From Lysinibacillus boronitolerans JCM 21713 = 10a = NBRC 103108 (GTDB taxonomy: Bacteria; Bacillota; Bacilli; Bacillales_A; Planococcaceae), in assembly GCF_000772935.1 (NCBI RefSeq), contig NZ_JPVR01000057.1:1-55004 (forward strand): a stretch of 55,004 nucleotides of DNA, read 5' to 3'. Under the pieces are notes generated by a model. That model searched no databases. It worked only from the letters and a program-made list of their open reading frames with translations, and was not told the DNA's origin. The position numbers were made by a program, and so were the translations under genes. Shown here piece by piece: positions 49,758 to 55,004 of the stretch. How positions within the stretch are numbered: the stretch's first letter is position 1; each line of letters opens with the position of its first letter.

Positions 49758-50754
49758 ATGTATATCCCTCCTGCAGATTTAGCATTAACTGCTCCATCAA
49801 TAACGTCCTATTCATGTTACGCTGTAAAGATGCGCGTGCTTGTAAAATAGATTCCAGCTGATTTGACAATTTATCATAAGTGGAATATAACGCAACTTCT
49901 TTAAATAGTGGTAACATGTCTGGATAAGTACAAGCTGCCTCGGGATTAGCTTTTATTGACACTATATCACGGTAAGCAAATAGTAGTAAATCCAATGCTT
50001 GTTCCATCTCGCTTTTTTCTTTAAAGTGAGGCAACCACTCTTCATGAACAATAAGCATTGCTTCATGTACATTTTGCCGAATGGCCTCTACTAATTTTAA
50101 CACTGTTTTTCGAGCGAGTGCAAACTGCTCATCATTTGCTAAAAATATAGCTGTTTCGAGCTCGTTTGTCATCATGCTTACTGTTGAAGCCATTGAATGT
50201 GAAATATTATTTTCCTGTAAATGCTTCAATAAAACATGACGTGGCATTTTTTGAAATTTGATATGTTGGCAACGAGAACGGATAGTTGGAAGTATTGACT
50301 GCATTTGCTCCGTTAGTAATATAGCAGTTACCTCTCCATCTGGCTCCTCTAAAAATTTAAGTATCATATTAGCAGAGGCTGTATTAAGACGGTCTGCATG
50401 ATGAAGCACATAAATCTTACGTCCTTCTTCTACACCCATCATTTTCATTTCTCCAATGAGTTCTCGCATCTGATCAATTTTTATAAATTGACCATCTGGA
50501 TAAATTTGATGAATATTTGGATGATTTCCCGAATCTACACGTTTGCAATTTCGACATGTTTCACATGGAACATTTCCATTTGGTTGCTCACATAACATCA
50601 ATTTGACAAAAAAGTGCATAATATCTGCCTTGCCTGTCCCTTTTTCACCATCAAAAATATATGCATGTGCTAATCTGTTCTTGTCAAAAATCGTTTGAAG
50701 TTGCTTCATTACGACTGGTTGTAGTGTGAGTAGCTCTTCAAAATTCTTGGCCAT
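49750..50754 (-). CDS. holB: DNA polymerase III delta-prime subunit
   Basis: Clamp-loader component. AAA fold with Walker A-like FDGEKGTGKAD near 33-43, a zinc finger CETCRNCKR (with an earlier cysteine at CEQPNG), and sensor sequences SILPTIRSRCQHI. The frame is open to 50904, but the first 50 codons cover a terminator and hairpin; ATG 50754 with AGGAAGGA upstream gives MAKNFEELL and the normal 334 aa. Confidence 0.93.
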   Translation of the reverse strand: MAKNFEELLTLQPVVMKQLQTIFDKNRLAHAYIFDGEKGTGKADIMHFFVKLMLCEQPNGNVPCETCRNCKRVDSGNHPNIHQIYPDGQFIKIDQMRELIGEMKMMGVEEGRKIYVLHHADRLNTASANMILKFLEEPDGEVTAILLTEQMQSILPTIRSRCQHIKFQKMPRHVLLKHLQENNISHSMASTVSMMTNELETAIFLANDEQFALARKTVLKLVEAIRQNVHEAMLIVHEEWLPHFKEKSEMEQALDLLLFAYRDIVSIKANPEAACTYPDMLPLFKEVALYSTYDKLSNQLESILQARASLQRNMNRTLLMEQLMLNLQEGYTFV

Positions 50755-50781
50755 ACATTTAAATTCCTTCCTGTTTCTACA

Positions 50782-50810
50782 ACAAAAGTGGTACTTACTT
50801 GCACTTTTGT
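50782..50810 (-). other. Hairpin in the holB leader
   Basis: Perfect 9-bp inverted repeat (50782-50790 and 50802-50810) with an 11-base loop, 28 bases upstream of the holB start. On the minus strand only TTGTAG follows, so it is not a classical terminator. No promoter with good consensus is visible between it and the yaaR terminator. Confidence 0.4.
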
Positions 50811-50871
50811 TTTCTGTAAAGAAACATTGCCGTTGTTCTACTTTAATGGCGAGTTGCCACATCAACATTTG

Positions 50872-50910
50872 AAAAAAGCCCGCGCCTATATGAGAACGAG
50901 ACACGGGTTT
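50872..50910 (-). terminator. Terminator of yaaR
   Basis: Minus-strand CCCGTG / CGCGGG (50907..50902 and 50884..50879, one G-U pair) with flanking A:T pairs and a 17-base loop, then CTTTTTTC. It starts immediately at the yaaR stop codon. Confidence 0.55.
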
Positions 50911-51350
50911 TACATATATAAATTAATTAATAAGCCTTTAATTTCACCGATTTTATCAAGAAGATCTATTGCTTCTTTTTCTTCGTCTAAGAGATCCTGT
51001 GCAAGATCGACAAGACGTGTATCAATGGTCTCAATGATTTTCAGACGTCTTCCTTCACCAAAACGATTCCAGGTATGTGATTGTTTTAACTCCATACCAT
51101 GTTCTACTGTCTCTTGTAGAAATCGTTTTACAAGCATTTTAAACCTAGCAAGTTCTCGTAAATTACGTGATCTAGCTACTCGGTCCCCTGCAGTAGATAT
51201 ATCCCCTAACAAACGTGTGAGTTGTTCTGTTTGCAACTTATTACCTTGCTTGACGACCATATCTCCAAATCGGTTATTTTGATTATTATTTTGTAGTGGC
51301 TCTTTGCGATTTGTATTTAACCCGACACGTATATCTTGATTAATTTTCAA
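50910..51350 (-). CDS. yaaR: YaaR, DUF327 family protein
   Basis: Conserved Firmicute protein of unknown function, 146 aa, predicted mainly helical (GDISTAGDRVARSRNLRELARF, HTWNRFGEGRRLKIIETID). The start is TTG (51348-51350) with GGGGGCG eight to nine bases upstream. Same position between darA and holB as in B. subtilis. Confidence 0.87.
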   Translation of the reverse strand: MKINQDIRVGLNTNRKEPLQNNNQNNRFGDMVVKQGNKLQTEQLTRLLGDISTAGDRVARSRNLRELARFKMLVKRFLQETVEHGMELKQSHTWNRFGEGRRLKIIETIDTRLVDLAQDLLDEEKEAIDLLDKIGEIKGLLINLYM

Positions 51351-51459
51351 GCTGGTTTCGCCCCCACAATTTTCATCTATTTCTCCTACGCATAATCGAT
51401 TTTAAATAAAATGTTTAATAGTAACAAATAATCAATGATTTAGCTTCGGAGGCTACTTT

Positions 51460-52092
<633 letters not shown>

Positions 52093-52722
52093 TTACTGTA
52101 TTGCTTCCAATAATAATAACCATACATCTTCCACAACATTCTCAATATCTTGATCTGCGTTGACCACACGTATTCGCTCTGGATACTGCTCTACTAGTTG
52201 TAAATATCCTTCACGTACCTTCTGATGAAATGGCAAACTTTCAACATCTAAGCGGTTTACTTCCCGATTGCCTGTTGCATGAATACGCGCTAAGCCAACC
52301 TCTGGAGCAAGATCAAATAATATGGTCAGATCAGGTAATTTCTTCCCAATAGCAAACTCATTAATAGAAAGCACCTCATTGACACCGATTCCTCTTGCAT
52401 ATCCTTGGTAGGCTAAAGAGGAATCGATAAAACGGTCACATATAACCAACTTCCCTGCATCTAAGGCAGGGCGTACCTTTTCAAAATAATGCTGGCTTCT
52501 TGCTGCAGCATATAATAATGCTTCTGTTCGTTCATCCATCGCAGTATGTGCAGGATTCAAAATGATCGTTCTTATTTTTTCCGCAATCTCGATTCCACCT
52601 GGTTCTCTTGTTGCTAGAACTTCTATATTATTTTTTGCTAATCGCTCTGCTATCATTTGAATGACCGTTGTTTTCCCTGCTCCCTCTGGTCCTTCAAATG
52701 TAATAAATAAATTGCTATTCAT
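52093..52722 (-). CDS. tmk: Thymidylate kinase
   Basis: Phosphorylates dTMP to dTDP. P-loop [12 protein letters not shown] (about 8-19), DR-motif [17 protein letters not shown] and the LID sequence. 209 aa. GGAGG precedes the ATG, and the gene follows the decarboxylase-like gene by 17 bp, suggesting co-transcription. Confidence 0.96.
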   Translation of the reverse strand: MNSNLFITFEGPEGAGKTTVIQMIAERLAKNNIEVLATREPGGIEIAEKIRTIILNPAHTAMDERTEALLYAAARSQHYFEKVRPALDAGKLVICDRFIDSSLAYQGYARGIGVNEVLSINEFAIGKKLPDLTILFDLAPEVGLARIHATGNREVNRLDVESLPFHQKVREGYLQLVEQYPERIRVVNADQDIENVVEDVWLLLLEAIQ

Positions 52723-52739
52723 GCTGTTATTGCCTCCAA

Positions 52740-54164
52740 CTATTTAATAACCTGAATCATTTTTTCTGCTAATCGATGATTTCCCTGGAATGTTGCACCT
52801 GCTGCTAATAGCTCTTCCAATTGACTTAACTTAGCTACTGTTATTCTTTCACCTGGTACTAATAATGGTATACCAGGTGGATAAGGGATAATCATATTTG
52901 CTGATATTCGTCCCATTGTACGCATATATGGTAACCACTCTTTACTTAATGATGCAACCTCATTAAAGGAATATATAGGCTCAGTAATCGGTACAAAATG
53001 ATAGGCTGTTTGAGAAGCAGTTATGCTATCTGTTTTAGCTGTGTTTAATAGCATTGTTATAGCCTCTTTTATACGAACCCTGATTTCAGCAAATGGGTAG
53101 GTATGTCCTTGCTTCAGCAAAGGTAACACAAATAAAACTTGATTGGCATCTGCCAGTTCCCCATAAACATGCTTTGCCTCTAATGCCTCCTGTAATTGAA
53201 AGCCGCTATAACCATTAACACGTAACAATACTTTAAGTGGATCATCTACTTCAATTACTTCCAATGAACCAATTGATCGTAATGCATCTACCCATTGTTT
53301 CTTTTTTTCTATTATATATGCCCCATCACTCTCCATATATGTCTGTACATAATAGCGAGCATCATCTAATGATGCTAATAATAAGTAAGATGGGCTACTA
53401 GATTGTAACATGCGTAAGTAATAATGTATTTTTTCAGCCTCTATCAATTCCGACTTAACATGCATAAAAGAAGCCATCGTCATAGCAGGTAGAGTCTTAT
53501 GAGCTGATTGAACAACAACGTCTGCTCCAAATGTCAATGCGGATGGCTGAAATAGCGTACATGCATTAAAATGTGCGCCATGTGCTTCATCCACCAATAC
53601 AGGTATCCCCTTTTCATGACAGTAAGCAATTTGTTGCTGTATTTCTTTTGAAGTCATCCCATAATAAGTAGGATATGTTAAAACAACCGCTTTCGCCTCT
53701 GAATAATTTTCTACTGCTTCCTTTAAATCTCTATACGTTACATGTGTCGCCGACATCGTTCGTTCATCCCATAGCGGAGACACAAATATTGGCTTAGCCC
53801 CAGCAAGTTCAATAGCATGGAAAATCGATTTATGCGCATTACGCTGAACAATAATGGTATCGCCTTTGTTACAAGTAGCATAAATCATTGCTAAATTTCC
53901 AACAGTAGACCCTCCTACTAAAAAGAAACTCTTCGTTGCCCCATATGTATCTGCCAATAAATTTTCTGCTTCTAATATCATTTCCTCAGGGTAATGTAGA
54001 TCATCTAAACCCGATAATTCAGTTACATCATAACGCATTACATCTTTAAATGCTTGCGGAAGGTGAGACAGTTCGCCATGCTTATGACCTGGGACATGAA
54101 AAGAAATATTCTGCTGCTGTCTAAAGCGTTCTAACCTTTCTATAATTGGCTTTTTCTTTTGCAA
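52740..54164 (-). CDS. yaaO: Orn/Lys/Arg decarboxylase-family PLP enzyme (YaaO-like)
   Basis: Fold-type I PLP enzyme, 474 aa, related to SpeA/YaaO and lysine decarboxylases; the substrate cannot be told from sequence. Features: [11 protein letters not shown] near the N-terminus, [20 protein letters not shown] (cofactor aspartate) and the Schiff-base lysine in [10 protein letters not shown]. The C-terminal domain ends around [16 protein letters not shown] 54164 follows AGGTG by six bases; the frame also opens at GTG 54173 without a ribosome binding site, so the start is uncertain. Confidence 0.85.
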   Translation of the reverse strand: MQKKKPIIERLERFRQQQNISFHVPGHKHGELSHLPQAFKDVMRYDVTELSGLDDLHYPEEMILEAENLLADTYGATKSFFLVGGSTVGNLAMIYATCNKGDTIIVQRNAHKSIFHAIELAGAKPIFVSPLWDERTMSATHVTYRDLKEAVENYSEAKAVVLTYPTYYGMTSKEIQQQIAYCHEKGIPVLVDEAHGAHFNACTLFQPSALTFGADVVVQSAHKTLPAMTMASFMHVKSELIEAEKIHYYLRMLQSSSPSYLLLASLDDARYYVQTYMESDGAYIIEKKKQWVDALRSIGSLEVIEVDDPLKVLLRVNGYSGFQLQEALEAKHVYGELADANQVLFVLPLLKQGHTYPFAEIRVRIKEAITMLLNTAKTDSITASQTAYHFVPITEPIYSFNEVASLSKEWLPYMRTMGRISANMIIPYPPGIPLLVPGERITVAKLSQLEELLAAGATFQGNHRLAEKMIQVIK

Positions 54165-54352
54165 AACAAACACCTATTTTCGTTAGATTCTCCCTTAATT
54201 ATACGAAATTATAAGGAGAGAAAAAAGCTATCCCTTGTCAAGGTAATCCTTTTTATTTAGCAAACAAACCTTTTCAACAAAAATATCTTATTCGAAAAGG
54301 AGGATCTTCTATACCTATATCGCCCTTTTTGCACACGTAAAAGTTGCTAGAT

Positions 54353-54394
54353 CAAAATAAAACCGATTATTACAGATAACAGCAATAATCGGTT
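54353..54394 (-). terminator. Terminator of the SRPBCC gene
   Basis: Minus-strand perfect 11-bp stem (54394..54384 and 54371..54361), 12-base loop, then TTATTTTG. Confidence 0.75.
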
Positions 54395-54416
54395 CTCCAA
54401 TTTTTCCATCATACAA

Positions 54417-54854
54417 CTAGTCTTTTGCAGCTTGAAGTGCCATTGCTTCCACTAATTGTTCAACTAGTCGAGGTACAAAATTATCTAATACTGGATTCAT
54501 CATTCCTGCTAAAAATCCACTAGCTTTCATTGTTAAATTACCAGTCAGCTGTGGTGATTCATTTTGATTTTGTTTTACTTCAAAAGAACCATCACCATTT
54601 ATTGGATCAGATAAACCCTCTAAATCAAATTGTAATTGGTGAGCATCCGATTTTTTTACCTTAAGTTTCACTTTAACAGCTTTTTGAATAATGCCAAAAT
54701 CTCCTTGGAAAACCCATATCATATCATCTTCATTTAGTAGTTCATGATGTAAGTAACCTGGTATTAAAACAGCCCATTGTTCCTTATGACGAATAAAATC
54801 CTCTAATTTATTTTTCTGTATATTGATTTCCTTACTATGTTGCCCTGTTGCCAT
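54417..54854 (-). CDS. SRPBCC (CoxG-like) lipid/ligand-binding fold protein
   Basis: 145 aa with the START/SRPBCC layout: an N-terminal helix and IPGYLHHELLNEDDMIWVF, several beta strands (AVKVKLKVKKSDAHQLQFDL, GSFEVKQ, LTGNLTMKA) and a long C-terminal helix VLDNFVPRLVEQLVEAMALQ. Related to carbon monoxide dehydrogenase subunit G-like proteins; the ligand is unknown. GGGGGT precedes the ATG. It stands alone between the rRNA terminator and its own terminator, where B. subtilis has csfB and xpaC, so it looks lineage-specific. Confidence 0.7.
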   Translation of the reverse strand: MATGQHSKEINIQKNKLEDFIRHKEQWAVLIPGYLHHELLNEDDMIWVFQGDFGIIQKAVKVKLKVKKSDAHQLQFDLEGLSDPINGDGSFEVKQNQNESPQLTGNLTMKASGFLAGMMNPVLDNFVPRLVEQLVEAMALQAAKD

Positions 54855-54921
54855 TCTGTTGACCCCCTTTGAATATTTTGATAACCTTCTTAAACTTTAA
54901 CATTTCTAGGTTTCAAAACAT

Positions 54922-54951
54922 ACAAAAAAACCACTGATTTCTCAGTGGTTT
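54922..54951 (-). terminator. rRNA operon terminator
   Basis: Minus-strand perfect 10-bp stem AAACCACTGA/TCAGTGGTTT (54951..54942 and 54937..54928) with a GAAA tetraloop, then TTTT. It lies eight bases past the 5S end. Confidence 0.9.
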
Positions 54952-54958
54952 CTTTTTT

Positions 54959-55004
54959 GCCTAGCGACGTCCTACTCTCACAGGGGGAAGCCCCCAACTA
55001 CCAT
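54959..55004 (-). rRNA. rrf: 5S rRNA, 3' portion (cut by the window edge)
   Basis: The minus strand reads ATGGTAGTTGGGGGCTTCCC, CCTGTGAGAGTAGGACG and TCGCTAGGC, the conserved 3' end of Firmicute 5S rRNA. About 46 of some 116 bases are inside. It marks the end of an rRNA operon transcribed leftward. The exact mature 3' end is uncertain by a few bases. Confidence 0.93.

Noticed and set aside
50755..50904. 50-residue N-terminal extension of holB
   Set aside because: It covers a terminator and a hairpin, has no ribosome binding site, and does not resemble DNA polymerase III delta-prime.

Overview
This 55 kb window is a conserved housekeeping and sporulation segment of an AT-rich, endospore-forming Firmicute. 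Gene order follows the Bacillus subtilis yaa/yab/yac region (5S rRNA, yaaO, tmk, yaaQ-R, holB, yaaT, yabA to metS/abrB, then spoVG, spoVT, spoIIE, ftsH, fol genes, lysS). Protein sequences and local gene losses and insertions fit best with Lysinibacillus or a close relative; the genus is inferred. The window runs from the 3' end of one rRNA operon (5S at the right edge, minus strand) to the promoters of the next (left edge, minus strand). Nearly everything is transcribed leftward, so the replication origin presumably lies to the right.

Layout from right to left along transcription. 55.0-52.1 kb: 5S end, an SRPBCC-fold gene, a basic amino acid decarboxylase-like gene, tmk. 51.8-46.6 kb: darA, yaaR, holB, ricT, yabA, trmN6-like, yazA, rsmI. 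46.1 kb: abrB on the plus strand, with two 0A boxes just downstream of its promoter. 45.8-39.0 kb: metG, tatD, yabE, rnmV, rsmA, veg, sspF. 38.8-32.0 kb: ispE, purR, ridA, spoVG, glmU, prs, ctc, pth. 31.8-21.6 kb: fin, mfd, spoVT, yabM, yabN, rqcP, yabP, yabQ, divIC, yabR. 21.5-20.8 kb: a plus-strand islet with a small membrane-protein gene and tRNA-Gly, tRNA-Met and tRNA-Glu. 20.4-9.8 kb: spoIIE, tilS, hpt, ftsH, an aldo/keto reductase, coaX, hslO, a PrsA-like foldase. 9.5-1.1 kb: cysK, then pabB-pabA-pabC-folP-folB-folK-dusB and lysS. A small orphan gene (0.6-0.9 kb) and tandem rRNA promoters close the window.

The clusters make sense together. The pab/fol genes form a complete pABA-to-dihydropteroate branch. 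glmU-prs, purR-ridA and hpt concern nucleotide and wall precursors. spoIIE, fin, spoVT, yabP/Q, sspF, spoVG and abrB are sporulation genes, and sigma-F, G, E and H-like promoters can be read upstream of several of them. Intergenic hairpins followed by T-runs mark most operon ends.

I see no insertion sequence, prophage, CRISPR array, toxin-antitoxin or defence system, and no convincing undescribed multi-gene system. The most interesting material is small: the inverted tRNA/membrane-protein islet, a 22-of-23-base repeat shared by two intergenic regions about 39 kb apart, two possible gene remnants, an orphan gene beside the rRNA promoters, and losses relative to B. subtilis (yabG, yazB, csfB not at their usual places). 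All alignments and family names are from memory and reading; no searches were run.
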